Positions 1-9,252 are shown, counted from the first letter of the stretch. The stretch: 64,000 nucleotides of DNA from Nocardiopsis listeri NBRC 13360 (GCF_001570765.1 NZ_BCSH01000035.1:1-64000); one strand, 5' to 3'. A program made the numbers and translations. The notes: a model not told the origin generated them from the letters alone.

Positions 1-20
1 CCGGCCCCGGGTGGGGCCGG
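1..20. terminator. Stem-loop at the window edge, probable terminator
   Basis: CCGGCCCC (1-8) pairs perfectly with GGGGCCGG (13-20) around a GGGT loop. It lies downstream of the minus-strand ferredoxin gene, so it may end that transcript or one entering from outside the window. There is no U-tract, as is common in actinomycetes. Confidence 0.5.
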
Positions 21-96
21 CGCGACGCGTCACGTTCTGGTGGGCCTCATCACCACGCGACCTCTGCGCCAAGGGGAAGCCGTGGCGTCGTGGGCG

Positions 97-417
97 CTAC
101 TCCGCCTGCGGAGGAAGCTTGGCGATGATCGGGTGGTCGCGGTCGATCTTGCCGACCTTGGAGGCGCCGCCCGGAGAGCCCAGGTCGTCGAAGAAGTCGA
201 CGTTGGCCTTGTAGTACTCCGACCACTGCTCGGGCAGGTCGTCCTCGTAGTAGATGGCCTCGACGGGGCACACCGGCTCACACGCACCGCAGTCAACGCA
301 CTCGTCCGGGTGGATATAGAGCATGCGCTCGCCCTCGTAGATGCAGTCCACGGGGCACTCGTCAATGCACGCCTTGTCCAGCACATCAACACAGGGCTGC
401 GCGATGACGTAAGTCAC
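97..417 (-). CDS. fdxA: 7Fe (3Fe-4S/4Fe-4S) ferredoxin FdxA
   Basis: A 106-residue soluble electron carrier. The N-terminal half has Cys9, Cys17 and Cys21 (C-x7-C-x3-CP), the pattern of a 3Fe-4S site. It is followed by a full [12 protein letters not shown] motif for a 4Fe-4S site. The acidic C-terminal half without cysteines is typical of actinobacterial FdxA. The GTG start at 415-417 is preceded by AAGGAG six bases upstream. It is transcribed divergently from the small gene at 600. Family members carry low-potential electrons, for example to cytochromes P450; the partner cannot be read from this window. Confidence 0.95.
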   Translation of the reverse strand: MTYVIAQPCVDVLDKACIDECPVDCIYEGERMLYIHPDECVDCGACEPVCPVEAIYYEDDLPEQWSEYYKANVDFFDDLGSPGGASKVGKIDRDHPIIAKLPPQAE

Positions 418-599
418 GTCGTACTCCTTGTCTCACCCCCGCTTGCCCACGGGGGAGGCGGGACTCCAGAGCCTCTCAGGGAAACGGACGACGTGCGGGC
501 GTCACCGGATCCGTGGAGCTCTGCAAGCTATTGGCACAGATGTCGTTCTCTTAGTATGGCGCTGGAGAACAGCCAGCGCACACTCGGGGGCCCGGATTC

Positions 600-845
600 A
601 TGCACATGCGCGGACGACTGGTCCACAGAATCACCCATGCCGACGTCGGTCGGCGTGTCTCACTGCGAATCATCCTCCCCGAAGGCGGCTTCACCGATAT
701 CGTCGGAGTCGTGGAGTCCTGGGCCGAAGGTGTTCTCACCCTACGTCGCCGAGACGACTCGACGGTCGAGGTCGCCGAACACGACATCGCCGCCAGTCGT
801 GTCGTTCCCCCCGTACCCCCAAGACGGCGCGGTAAGCGCCCCTAG
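600..845 (+). CDS. Small protein matching the N-terminal domain of an actinobacterial GNAT family
   Basis: 81 residues. The stretch from DVGRRVSLR through LTLRRRDDSTVEVAEHDI looks like a small beta-barrel. From memory it closely resembles the N-terminal domain of a family of longer actinobacterial GNAT acetyltransferases that often sits beside fdxA. Here the acetyltransferase part is absent: the frame ends in a short basic tail (RRRGKRP) and no GNAT motif follows. It could be a truncated relic or a stand-alone domain. ATG codons at 600 and 606 are both possible starts. No catalytic function is claimed. Confidence 0.6.
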   Translation: MHMRGRLVHRITHADVGRRVSLRIILPEGGFTDIVGVVESWAEGVLTLRRRDDSTVEVAEHDIAASRVVPPVPPRRRGKRP

Positions 846-1008
846 ACCCCACACGCAGGCATTCTTCGCCTCTTGCGGGGTAGAAGAGACTCAGCCCCGA
901 CCGCGGTTCCCCCCGACCGTGCCCTCGGGCCGACAACGAAGCACCACGCCCACACGTCCCGGTCCCCGGACGGACGGGCACAAGGCACGCGGGGAGGTGG
1001 CGCCCAAG

Positions 1009-2370
1009 ATGAGGGAGGCAGTCGCGTCCGCCCTCGCCGAACTGTCCCGGCGAGACGAGCGGGCCTCCGACATGGCCCGTCTGGCACTGGACACACTCGC
1101 CCCCGAGCAGGACCTGCAACGCCTCAACCAGCACATCGTCCAGCGGTTCTGCTGGTACGAACTGCCGGTCCGCTTCCAGAACTCCCCCGACGACCAGTTG
1201 TTCGCGGTGCGCTCCCTGGGTCACCTGTTCCAGCTGTTGCAGCTGTACCGCTACGCCAACGTGTGCTCCTCCCCCGAGACCACCACCCTGCTCAAGCTGT
1301 ACGAGAAGGACCACACCGCAGGGCTGGCCATGTTCGAACGGCTCATGTGGGAATCCGGGGTGGAGCCCCCCGACCTGCCGGAGCTGACCTGGGGCACCGC
1401 CGTGGGCGACGTGGAGCTGAGCGCGCGCAGGGCGACCGCGGCCGCCCTGGAACTGGCGATCTCGCTGGGCGACATCCGGCCGGGCAAGCGCGGCTGGCGG
1501 CCCGCCCAGGAGAGGTTCGCGCGTTCCTTCCTCACCCATCCGGACCATCGTGGTCTCAGCCGACTGGACCGGGTCCGGGAGGAGCGCGTTCGCGCCTGGT
1601 TGTCCTCCTCCGCCCACCCGCACCGGCAACGATTGTGGCCGCTGGTGGGACAGATCATCGCGGGCGCGGACGTGCCGCGTGACGTGGAGTCCGCCATGGC
1701 CCCGCTGTGTCGACTGCTCGACCTGGCCTCGGAAGGGATCGCCCTCACCCAGATCGGCTACATCTCTCCGAGCGTGGTGCGGAGCCTGTGCGAGGAGTTC
1801 GGTTGGCACGGCTCCCCGAACCCACCGCGCAGTGAGACCGACGCGACCCAGATCATCGCCTTGCACCAAGTGCTGCGCTCCATGCGCGCCGTGCGGCGTT
1901 CGGGGCGCCGGCTCGAACTGACCCGGCGGGGCCAGCGACTTCGTGAGGATCCCGAATCGCTGTGGCAGGCCGCGACCGAGACACTGTGCCGCACCGGCGG
2001 CATCCAGCAGGCCTCCGCCGAGACGCTCCTGGGCATCCTGTTGACCCGCTCGCCCCAGGGGCTGGGCTCGCACGCCCGACGTGGTGACTCGGACGCCGAG
2101 TCCGCCGAGCGGGTGCTCATCGAGTCCGGGTGGCGTCCGGTGGAACCTCCGATACCCGCCGGCAGGCACGCCGCGGCGCACCGTCGGGCCGCCGAGACGG
2201 CGTCGGACCAGGTACGCGCCATGGTGATGGCGGTGGGGTGGTTGTTGGAGGCGCTGGAGCTGGTCGTGGGCGATGAGAGCGTGGGGCGTCGGGAGCTCAC
2301 CCCAGTGGGCCGGGAGTTCGCGATCGCCTGTCTGCACAAGTCCGCCGTGGCTCCGCGCGCGGTGGTCTGA
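1009..2370 (+). CDS. Conserved hypothetical protein with a winged-helix-like segment
   Basis: About 453 residues; I do not recognise the family. It is mostly helical and charged, with no signal peptide or membrane helix. One segment, about two thirds along (RRSGRRLELTRRGQRLREDP followed by SLWQAATE), resembles a winged-helix or strand-turn-helix module found at the end of other actinobacterial proteins of unknown function. The start is uncertain. ATG 1009 has GGGGAGG about 11 bases upstream, and GTG 997 is also in frame. The open frame continues upstream to base 40, but that part overlaps fdxA and has no natural protein character. Confidence 0.7.
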   Translation: MREAVASALAELSRRDERASDMARLALDTLAPEQDLQRLNQHIVQRFCWYELPVRFQNSPDDQLFAVRSLGHLFQLLQLYRYANVCSSPETTTLLKLYEKDHTAGLAMFERLMWESGVEPPDLPELTWGTAVGDVELSARRATAAALELAISLGDIRPGKRGWRPAQERFARSFLTHPDHRGLSRLDRVREERVRAWLSSSAHPHRQRLWPLVGQIIAGADVPRDVESAMAPLCRLLDLASEGIALTQIGYISPSVVRSLCEEFGWHGSPNPPRSETDATQIIALHQVLRSMRAVRRSGRRLELTRRGQRLREDPESLWQAATETLCRTGGIQQASAETLLGILLTRSPQGLGSHARRGDSDAESAERVLIESGWRPVEPPIPAGRHAAAHRRAAETASDQVRAMVMAVGWLLEALELVVGDESVGRRELTPVGREFAIACLHKSAVAPRAVV

Positions 2371-2472
2371 GGCCGTCCTTGGGGTGCCCTTCGGGATACG
2401 GCACCCGCTGCTCGGGGGCCCCGAACAGGCCCTAACCTGGAGCGCGAACCACCCGCGACCAGCAGGAGCATC

Positions 2473-3522
2473 ATGCCCACGACCGAACCGCCCCACAAGG
2501 CGGAACCCGACGACGCGACCGTGACCGGCACCGAGGGCGAAGGCCCCGGTGACCAGGCACGCGCCGCGGACCCGTGGGAGCAGATGCCCGAGGACGCCCT
2601 GAACCGTGCCGGGGTCGGTGTGGACGGTTCGGCGGAGACCGAGGAGACCGAAGAGAACGGAGGAGGCGGGCGCCCCGAGGGGACCAAGGCCACGGGCTCC
2701 AAGGGCGGCGAGAAGGCTCCCGCCGCGCCGAGTCGGGCGGACTTCATGCCCAGCCCGTTGTTCGTCCTGGTGCTGGGCCTGGCCGGGTTCGCGGGTTGGC
2801 TGTCCTGGCGCGCCATCGAACTGGAATGGGCCGCGGAGGACACCGCGGTCACCCCGCTCATCCCGCCGCTGTTCATCCTGCTGGGCTGGATCGTGTCGGT
2901 GGCGGTGCACGAGTTCGGGCACGCCCTGACCGCCTACCTGGCCGGTGACCGTTCCCTGCGCGGCTCCGCCTACCCGCGGTTGAACCCGTTCGGGTACCGA
3001 CAGGCCTTCGGTGGGCTGGTCCTGCCCGTGGCCTACCTGGGTCTGGGCGGCTTCGGCCTGAACGGCCCACCCACCTACGTGGACTGGGACGCCATCCCGA
3101 ACCGGGGCCGCCGCGTCATGGTGGCGTTGGCCGGTCCCCTGGCGAGCCTGTTGCTGTCGGCCGTGCTCGCGCTCACCGTCACGCTGCTGGTGCCGGCCGG
3201 GCAGGACAGCGTCAACTGGGCGATCTCCTCGCTGGCCTTCCTGTCCTTCGCCAACATGACCAGCGCCCTGGTGAACCTGCTGCCGATCCCGGGCCTGGAC
3301 GGCTATCACGTCCTGGCGGCCTTCCGCGGCGCCAAGTGGACCGGGTTCGTGGCGGCCAACGGGCTGTTCTGCTCGATCGCCGTGTTCGCCGTGCTGTGGC
3401 TGCCGGGGGTCCGGGACCTGTTCGACACCCTCATCTACACGATGTTCGAGCAGATCCTGCCCAACCCGACCATCCCCGGGATGATGTTCCACGGCAAGCT
3501 GCTGCTTCAGTTCTGGGCCTGA
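2473..3522 (+). CDS. M50 (site-2 protease-like) membrane metalloprotease
   Basis: 349 residues. A polar Gly/Glu-rich N-terminal tail (1-90) precedes a multi-helix membrane core. Zinc motif HEFGH is at residues 146-150 inside a membrane helix, and the third ligand fits Asp276 in NLLPIPGLDGYH, the M50 signature. Family members cleave peptides within the membrane, often to release anti-sigma factors or other membrane-held regulators; the substrate here is unknown. AGGAG lies four to five bases before ATG 2473. Transcription converges on the DUF6113 gene, with a terminator stem between and inside the ends. Confidence 0.85.
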   Translation: MPTTEPPHKAEPDDATVTGTEGEGPGDQARAADPWEQMPEDALNRAGVGVDGSAETEETEENGGGGRPEGTKATGSKGGEKAPAAPSRADFMPSPLFVLVLGLAGFAGWLSWRAIELEWAAEDTAVTPLIPPLFILLGWIVSVAVHEFGHALTAYLAGDRSLRGSAYPRLNPFGYRQAFGGLVLPVAYLGLGGFGLNGPPTYVDWDAIPNRGRRVMVALAGPLASLLLSAVLALTVTLLVPAGQDSVNWAISSLAFLSFANMTSALVNLLPIPGLDGYHVLAAFRGAKWTGFVAANGLFCSIAVFAVLWLPGVRDLFDTLIYTMFEQILPNPTIPGMMFHGKLLLQFWA

Positions 3523-3562
3523 CCGGCCCACCGGTCGGCGCCCCCTGCTCCTTCGCGGGCGC

Positions 3563-4132
3563 TCAGTCCTTCGATCCGTCCGTGGGCGGATCGAAGGGGC
3601 TGTCGGGCGTTCCCGGCCTCAGGTCCGGCGGTGTCAGGTTGATCCTGCCGCTCGCCGTGGTCGCCCCCCGAGCGGCGGTCTGCTTCTCCCAGGGGATCGG
3701 CCCGGGCAGGGTGACGCTGCGCATCACCGCGGCGGCCAGGACGATCATGGACCCGAACAGGTACACGTAGTTGACCAACGCGGTGGAGAACACGATGTCC
3801 CCGCCCGGCAGGTAGCCGATCATGCCCAGCAGGGAAAGGACGTAGCCGACCGCGAACCCGGTGGCGCCGGACTGTCGGCGGCTGCCCCACGCCGCGAGCC
3901 GAGTGAGGGCGTACAGCAGCACCAGGAACACCACCACCCCGACGACGGCCCCGGCCTGAACGGGGAGGCCGAGCGGCCAGTGGTGGGAGAACCAGGACAG
4001 TCCGAACCCGGACGACACCCCCACCGCCGCACCGGTCGGAAGCAGGACGAGGAACGACAGGACGGTCATCGCCGAGGACAGGATGGCGGGCGGCCGGTTC
4101 CGGGTCCCCGCGACGGATTCAGGTGTGGTCAC
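3563..4132 (-). CDS. DUF6113-like integral membrane protein
   Basis: 189 residues with about four predicted membrane helices (roughly 18-45, 52-78, 90-115, 122-145) and a polar C-terminal tail of about 45 residues. It lies 58 bases downstream of mshB on the same strand. From memory, membrane proteins annotated DUF6113 often follow mshB in related genomes, so the call rests on context and topology. No catalytic motif is visible and its role is unknown. The GTG start at 4132 lacks a clear ribosome site. Confidence 0.7.
   Translation of the reverse strand: MTTPESVAGTRNRPPAILSSAMTVLSFLVLLPTGAAVGVSSGFGLSWFSHHWPLGLPVQAGAVVGVVVFLVLLYALTRLAAWGSRRQSGATGFAVGYVLSLLGMIGYLPGGDIVFSTALVNYVYLFGSMIVLAAAVMRSVTLPGPIPWEKQTAARGATTASGRINLTPPDLRPGTPDSPFDPPTDGSKD
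3568..3597. terminator. Bidirectional terminator embedded in a coding 3' end
   Basis: CCTTCGATCCG (3568-3578) and CGGATCGAAGG (3587-3597) form a perfect 11-bp stem with an 8-nt loop. It encodes the last residues of the DUF6113 protein while also sitting just after the convergent M50 protease gene, so it can serve both transcripts. Confidence 0.65.
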
Positions 4133-4190
4133 GAAAGACGAGGGTAGGCGCTCCCCGGGCGTGGACGTGGCCGGGGCCGGGAGCGGGCCC

Positions 4191-5057
4191 TCACAACCCG
4201 GAGAACAGGTCGCTCTCGTAACCGTCGGTGTCGGTCTTGGGCGGTGGCCCCATCAACAGCGTGAAGTGCTCGACCGCGTCGATCTCCTGGGCGATGTCGT
4301 TGGACAACGCGAATCGCTCCCCGTCCACGGTGATCTGGGTGGCGTGCGCGCGCATCGCCAGGGTCTTGGCCGCCCAGTGGTCGGTGGCGTCGATCCTGGT
4401 GGTGACGATCGAGTCGGGGGTGCCCCGGGCGATGTCGGAGACCTCGCGGGGAGGAGTGAAGGGCCCGACCTCCTCGTTCAGTCGGGCGATGGACTCCTCG
4501 ATCCGGGAGACCGGTTGGGCGATGGCGTAGAGCTTGTCGACCTTCCAGGGCGTTCCCGGCAGGGCTCGTTCGTTGGCCTTGGCACAGGCCCGACGGGTGA
4601 CCCGGTGGGCCTGGACGTGGTCGGGGTGCCCGTAACCGCCGTGCTCGTCGTAGGAGACCAGGACGTGCGGGCGCACCTCACGGATGATCTCGGCGAGCAG
4701 GCGGGCCGCCTCCTCCACGTCGGCGCCCCAGAAGGCCTTGGGGTGCTCGTTGGTGGGGCCGCCCATCATCCCGGAGTCTCGGTAGTGTCCGGGGCCGCCG
4801 AGGAACCGGTGGTCGCGTACGCCCAGCGCCACGCAGGCCTTGCCGAGCTCACCGATCCGGTACTCGCCGAGCGTGTCCTCGCGTTCGGAGACCAGGTGGT
4901 CGAGCCCGGGCGGGATCACCTCGCCCTCCTCGCCCAGGGTGCAGGTCACCAGGGTGACCTCGGCCCCTTCCGCCGCGTACTTCGCCAATGTCGCCCCCGT
5001 GACGATGCTCTCGTCGTCGGGGTGCGCGTGGACCATCATCAGTCGCCTGTCGCTCAC
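4191..5057 (-). CDS. mshB: N-acetyl-GlcN-Ins deacetylase (mycothiol biosynthesis)
   Basis: MshB is a zinc deacetylase that acts on GlcNAc-Ins, the second step to mycothiol, the main low-molecular-weight thiol of actinobacteria. The N-terminus carries MMVHAHPDDES, with the HPDD zinc/catalytic motif, and a later YDEHGGYGHPDHVQAHR segment carries the other zinc histidine. The length, 288 residues, is usual. I chose GTG 5057 because it gives the family N-terminus (VSDRRLMMVHAHPDD) and lies seven bases after TATCGT (minus strand, 5070-5065), a leaderless-type -10. An upstream in-frame GTG at 5102 has no ribosome site. Confidence 0.92.
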   Translation of the reverse strand: MSDRRLMMVHAHPDDESIVTGATLAKYAAEGAEVTLVTCTLGEEGEVIPPGLDHLVSEREDTLGEYRIGELGKACVALGVRDHRFLGGPGHYRDSGMMGGPTNEHPKAFWGADVEEAARLLAEIIREVRPHVLVSYDEHGGYGHPDHVQAHRVTRRACAKANERALPGTPWKVDKLYAIAQPVSRIEESIARLNEEVGPFTPPREVSDIARGTPDSIVTTRIDATDHWAAKTLAMRAHATQITVDGERFALSNDIAQEIDAVEHFTLLMGPPPKTDTDGYESDLFSGL

Positions 5058-5167
5058 GTGCCGAACGATACCTTCCAGATGGGGTTCTTTCCCGTAGAAC
5101 ACCCAGAACAGGGCAGGTCGGTCGACATTCGGAGCGCCCGGTGGATGCGATGGGACACAATCGGCCT

Positions 5168-7363
5168 ATGAGCTTTCCTCGCCAACAGGCCCGGACCCAA
5201 CGCTTCACGATCGGGGTCCCCCGTAACTTCCAGGTCTCCCCGCGGGGCGACCGCGTCACCTTCCTGCGCGGCCGGCACGGCACGGACAAGGCCACCTGTC
5301 TGTGGCAGTACCTGCCCGAGACCGGGACGTCGACGGTCCTGGCCGACCCCACCGCGCTCGGCGCCGACGACGAGAACCTTCCTCCCGAAGAGCGCGCCCG
5401 TCGGGAGCGGATGCGCGAACACGGTGGCGGCATCGTTTCGTACACGGTGGACGACGCCTTCACCCGCGCGGTCTTCACCCTGTCCGGCCGGGTGTTCTAC
5501 GTGGACCTGGTCGGTGACGACGCCTCCCCTCGCGAGCTCCCCGTGGCCGCCCCCGCCGTGGACCCCCGGATCAGCCCCGCCGGTGAACGGGTCGCCTACG
5601 TGCACAAGGGCGCGGTCCGAGTGATCGACATCGTCGACAACGGTGACGAGGACCGCGACCGTCTCCTCGTGGAGCCGGACGGCGAACACGTCACCTGGGG
5701 TCTGGCCGACCTCGTCTCCGCGGAGGAGATGAACCGGACGCGGGGCTTTTGGTGGTCGCCCGACGGCGCCTGCCTGGCCGTGAGCCGGGTCGACGAGTCC
5801 GAGGTGAACCGCTGGTTCGTCGGCGACCCCAACCGGCCCGACCAAGAGCCGCAGCCGCTGCGCTACCCGGCCGCCGGCACCGCCAACCCGGACGTTCACC
5901 TGGCCGTGATCGCGGTGCCCTCCCCCGTCGCCTACCGTCGCGACGGCCGCCCCGAGCCCACTCCGATCGAGTGGGACCGCGAAGAACTGCCGTACCTGCC
6001 CACCGTGGGCTGGACCGGTGGACCGGACGGCAACGCCACCCTGGTGTTCACCGCCCAGAGCCGGGACCAGCGAACCCTCGCCCTGTTCAGCGCCGACCCG
6101 GCGACCGGTCTGGTCTCGCGCACCCGCACCGAGAGCGACGGCGTGTGGGTGGAGCTCATGCCGGGCGTTCCGGACTTCACCGCCTCCGGTGCGTTGGTGT
6201 GGATCGGCCGGGAGAACGGCACCGGCGAACGTCGGGTCTACGTGGGCGACAAGGTGGTCAGTGGCGACTCCTACGTCCGCTCTGTGGTGGGAGTGGACGG
6301 CGACCGGGTGCTGTTCGCCGCCTCCCCCGCGGGCCGTCCCGGGGACCAGTCGTTGTGGCTGGCCGACACCCGCCAGGGCACGTGCGCGCCGGTGGAGCTG
6401 CCCGAGGGCACCGACGACGGCCACGGCGGTCTGCGTGCCGGTCGGCTACGCGGCGACACCCTCGTGCTCCAGCACAGGTCGATGGACTTCACCGGGGTGC
6501 GGACCTTCGTGGTGCGAGGCGCGAGCACCGAGACCCGCCGCACCCACGGGGAGATCGAGAGCGTCGCCGAGGTCCCGGACCTGCCGGAGCCGCGCGTGAG
6601 GACCTGGCTCGCCGGGGAACGGAAGATCCCCACGGCGTTGCTCCTGCCGTCCTGGTACCGCGAGGGTGAGGCGCCGTTGCCGGTGCTGATGGCGCCCTAT
6701 GGCGGTCCGCACGCGCAGCGGGTGCTCAACGCCCGTGGCGCCTACCTGTCCTCGCAGTGGTTCGCCGAGCAGGGCTTCGCCGTGCTCATCGCGGACGGCC
6801 GTGGCACCCCGGGCGTGGGCGTGGAGTGGGAGCAGGCGGTCCACCACGATCTCGCCGAGCCGGTACTGGCCGACCAGATCGAGGCGTTGGAGGACGCCGC
6901 CCGACGGTTCGATTGCCTGGACACCTCCCGGGTGGGCATCCACGGGTGGTCGTTCGGCGGTTACCTGTCGGCGTTGGCCGTGCTGCGTCGCCCGGACGTG
7001 TTCCACGCGGCGGTGGCGGGCGCCCCGGTGATCGACTGGACCCTGTACGACACCCACTACACCGAGCGCTATCTGGGCCTGCCACAGGAGCAGGAGGAGG
7101 CGTACACGGGTTCGTCGCTGCTCTCGGACGCCGCCAAGCTCGAACGTCCGCTGATGCTCGTCCACGGCCTCATCGACGACAACGTGGTGTTCGCGCACAC
7201 CCAGCGGATGTCGGAGGCGCTGTTGGCCGCGGGCCGCCCGCACACGGTGCTGCCGCTGGCCGGGGTGACGCACAGCCCGTCGGACCCGGTGACGGCGGAG
7301 AACCTGCTGTTGCTCCAGGTGGACTTCCTCAAGCAGAATCTCCAGGGCGACCAGGGGGTGTAG
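5168..7363 (+). CDS. S9 family prolyl oligopeptidase/dipeptidyl peptidase IV-like serine peptidase
   Basis: 731 residues. The N-terminal two thirds matches a DPP-IV-type beta-propeller, and the C-terminal alpha/beta-hydrolase domain begins near residue 490. The catalytic triad is readable: Ser595 in GWSFGGY, Asp670 in HGLIDDNVVF and His702 in GVTHSPS, with D-to-H spacing as in DPP-IV. A DPP-IV-like Glu-Glu pair is visible in DLVSAEEMNR. There is no signal peptide, so it is probably cytoplasmic and cleaves short peptides. It is divergent from mshB; no good ribosome site precedes ATG 5168. Confidence 0.92.
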   Translation: MSFPRQQARTQRFTIGVPRNFQVSPRGDRVTFLRGRHGTDKATCLWQYLPETGTSTVLADPTALGADDENLPPEERARRERMREHGGGIVSYTVDDAFTRAVFTLSGRVFYVDLVGDDASPRELPVAAPAVDPRISPAGERVAYVHKGAVRVIDIVDNGDEDRDRLLVEPDGEHVTWGLADLVSAEEMNRTRGFWWSPDGACLAVSRVDESEVNRWFVGDPNRPDQEPQPLRYPAAGTANPDVHLAVIAVPSPVAYRRDGRPEPTPIEWDREELPYLPTVGWTGGPDGNATLVFTAQSRDQRTLALFSADPATGLVSRTRTESDGVWVELMPGVPDFTASGALVWIGRENGTGERRVYVGDKVVSGDSYVRSVVGVDGDRVLFAASPAGRPGDQSLWLADTRQGTCAPVELPEGTDDGHGGLRAGRLRGDTLVLQHRSMDFTGVRTFVVRGASTETRRTHGEIESVAEVPDLPEPRVRTWLAGERKIPTALLLPSWYREGEAPLPVLMAPYGGPHAQRVLNARGAYLSSQWFAEQGFAVLIADGRGTPGVGVEWEQAVHHDLAEPVLADQIEALEDAARRFDCLDTSRVGIHGWSFGGYLSALAVLRRPDVFHAAVAGAPVIDWTLYDTHYTERYLGLPQEQEEAYTGSSLLSDAAKLERPLMLVHGLIDDNVVFAHTQRMSEALLAAGRPHTVLPLAGVTHSPSDPVTAENLLLLQVDFLKQNLQGDQGV

Positions 7364-7380
7364 CCCTGGGAGGGTTCGAC

Positions 7381-7415
7381 GCGGGTCCCGGCGCCGGGGG
7401 GACGCCGGGACCCGC
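7381..7415. terminator. Strong stem-loop between convergent genes
   Basis: GCGGGTCCCGGCG (7381-7393) pairs perfectly with 7403-7415 (13 bp, 9-nt loop). It directly abuts the stop of the pseudokinase gene and follows the S9 peptidase, so it can end both transcripts. Confidence 0.8.
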
Positions 7416-9200
7416 TCAGTGGCCGGGGTGTTCGGGGAGGATCTCCTCGTCGGTGGGCACCTGGGCGTCGACCGGCAGATCGAACCGGGCGAACTCGACC
7501 AGGTGGGTGAAGACCAGGGTCTCCCCGGTCTCGGCGATGGTCTCCTCGGTCTCCATGCGGCGTTCGAGGCGCAAGGGGTAGCCGGTCTCGTCGACCCAGA
7601 AGTCCAGGGTGGCCTCCAACGGCCCGTAGTCTCGGAAACCCTCCTGGACGTAGGTGGCCGTGTACCGGTGCCCGGTGCGTTCCGACAGGTCGCCGTCACC
7701 GAGGATCTCCGGGGGCAGATACTCGCTGGGCGCGGTACCGGTGCCCTGGTAACCGGGTTCGGCCATCTCCAACACCTGTCCGATCTCCTCGACGAGGTCC
7801 TCCCACTGCTCTCGGGGGTGCTCCAAGGGTTCCGAGCCCGTGTCGGAGTCCCGGTAGTGCAGCCGCTCCATCTCCTCCCCCGGCAGGACCTGGAGGTTCA
7901 CGACCTCTTGGAGGTCGGATCCCAAAGCCATGGCCCCCATCCCGGTCGGTCCCAGGTAGGAGGCCCGGGAGATCGCCGGGATCGGTTCGTCGGTTTGCAG
8001 GTAGTGCACCGGGGTCGTGTCGCCGACGCTGTTGTGATGGTGGTGCTCGAAGGTGGTGAAGCTGGAGGCTTCCAGGGCGAGTTCGATCGTCTCGGCCATC
8101 ACCGCATCGACGTTCTCGGGGGCCTCGGTAACAGTGGGGACGGAGGGTTCCTCCGCCACCGATCCCTCGGCGTCGGTCGAGGTGGTGTCCGTCGAATCCT
8201 CGGCTTCCCCGGCGGCGTCGTCCGCGTCCTCCCCCGCGTCCACGGCCAGCCACCCGGTGAGCAGCGCGGCGGCCAGTACGATCGTGGTCGCGCCCACCGA
8301 TACTGGGACGCGGGAACGACGGACCCGGCGCGGTTCGGGGACGGTCACCCCGGTCCAGGTCTCGGACAAAAACCCGGACACGGTCGCGCTCAGGTCGTCT
8401 TCGGACCGGCCGGTCAGCTCCTGCAAGAGGCGCTGCGCGGTCGGACGTTCTCCCGGCTCCTCCAGCAGCGCCTCGCGGACCAGCGGGGCCAGGGAGTCGG
8501 GAACGTCTCCGAGGTCGGGTTCGGTGACGGTGACCCCTGAAGGCTCCCAGCCGGTGGCGGCGAAGCGCACCAGGTGGCCCCAGGCGAACACGTCGGCGGA
8601 CCCGTTGGCCTCGGGCCCGCTCCCGCCCTGTTCGGGGGCCGCCCAGCGGGGGTTCCCGATCGGCCTCCCCACCGCCGAGGCGACCCCGAGATCCACCACC
8701 TTGGGCCCGGTCGGAGACAGGACGACCTTGTCCGGACCCAGGCCCAGATGGGCTCCGCCGAGGGCGTGCCAGGCGCTCAACGCCTCCGCCAGACCCACGG
8801 CCAGCGCGGTGAGCACGTCCCCGCGCAGCGGCCCGTGTTCGACAAGGTGCGTCGCGAGGGACCGTCCGGGCGCGTACTCGGTCGCGAGCCAGGGTTCGGC
8901 CGCCTGGATGTCGGAGCCCCGGTAGCCGGCTGCGCACACGACCCGCCCCCGAACGAGCCGGCCGACCTCCGCGGTGAGCCGGGCCCGCACGTTCGTGGCG
9001 TCGGCGACCTCGGCCGGGACGATCCGGACCGCCACCATGGTGCCGCCCGGATCCACGCCGAGCATGACCGTGCCCGCCGTGTCCCGGACGATCCGTCCGA
9101 TCAGCCGGTAGGGACCCACGGATTCCGGGTCCCTGCGGCCCGGTGGCGTCACCTCCGGAGGAAGGAGGTCACGGTCCGGGTGGGGCAGGTCGGTGGACAT
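7416..9200 (-). CDS. Receptor-type pseudokinase (degenerate Ser/Thr kinase) with extracytoplasmic domain
   Basis: 594 residues, built like its upstream neighbour: kinase fold (about 28-265), one membrane helix (about 298-320), then an acidic linker and an outer domain. All key kinase motifs are lost. The Gly-rich loop reads GRIVRDTAGTV, the ATP lysine is Arg59 (VAVR), HRDLKPGN has become HLGLGPDK so the catalytic Asp is gone, DFG is DLG (170-172), and the activation loop is about eight residues shorter. The outer domain (RYTATYVQ, ATLDFWVDETGYPLRLERR) resembles the LppX/LprG lipoprotein fold. Start ATG 9200 has a GAGAGAG-rich ribosome site. It is third in a row of kinases, 52 bases after the second. 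Confidence 0.85.
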   Translation of the reverse strand: MSTDLPHPDRDLLPPEVTPPGRRDPESVGPYRLIGRIVRDTAGTVMLGVDPGGTMVAVRIVPAEVADATNVRARLTAEVGRLVRGRVVCAAGYRGSDIQAAEPWLATEYAPGRSLATHLVEHGPLRGDVLTALAVGLAEALSAWHALGGAHLGLGPDKVVLSPTGPKVVDLGVASAVGRPIGNPRWAAPEQGGSGPEANGSADVFAWGHLVRFAATGWEPSGVTVTEPDLGDVPDSLAPLVREALLEEPGERPTAQRLLQELTGRSEDDLSATVSGFLSETWTGVTVPEPRRVRRSRVPVSVGATTIVLAAALLTGWLAVDAGEDADDAAGEAEDSTDTTSTDAEGSVAEEPSVPTVTEAPENVDAVMAETIELALEASSFTTFEHHHHNSVGDTTPVHYLQTDEPIPAISRASYLGPTGMGAMALGSDLQEVVNLQVLPGEEMERLHYRDSDTGSEPLEHPREQWEDLVEEIGQVLEMAEPGYQGTGTAPSEYLPPEILGDGDLSERTGHRYTATYVQEGFRDYGPLEATLDFWVDETGYPLRLERRMETEETIAETGETLVFTHLVEFARFDLPVDAQVPTDEEILPEHPGH

Positions 9201-9252
9201 GGAGCTCTCTCTTCCGGGTCGGGGGCGGAGGGGGCTCATCGGGCGGGGGACG

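Noticed and set aside
40-1008. In-frame extension upstream of the hypothetical gene at 1009
   Set aside because: It crosses the fdxA gene on the other strand and the small gene at 600 in another frame, and has no recognisable protein character.
736-3531. 931-codon open frame on the minus strand
   Set aside because: Antisense shadow of the hypothetical gene at 1009 and the M50 protease; composition is Arg/Gly/His-rich and lacks any domain.
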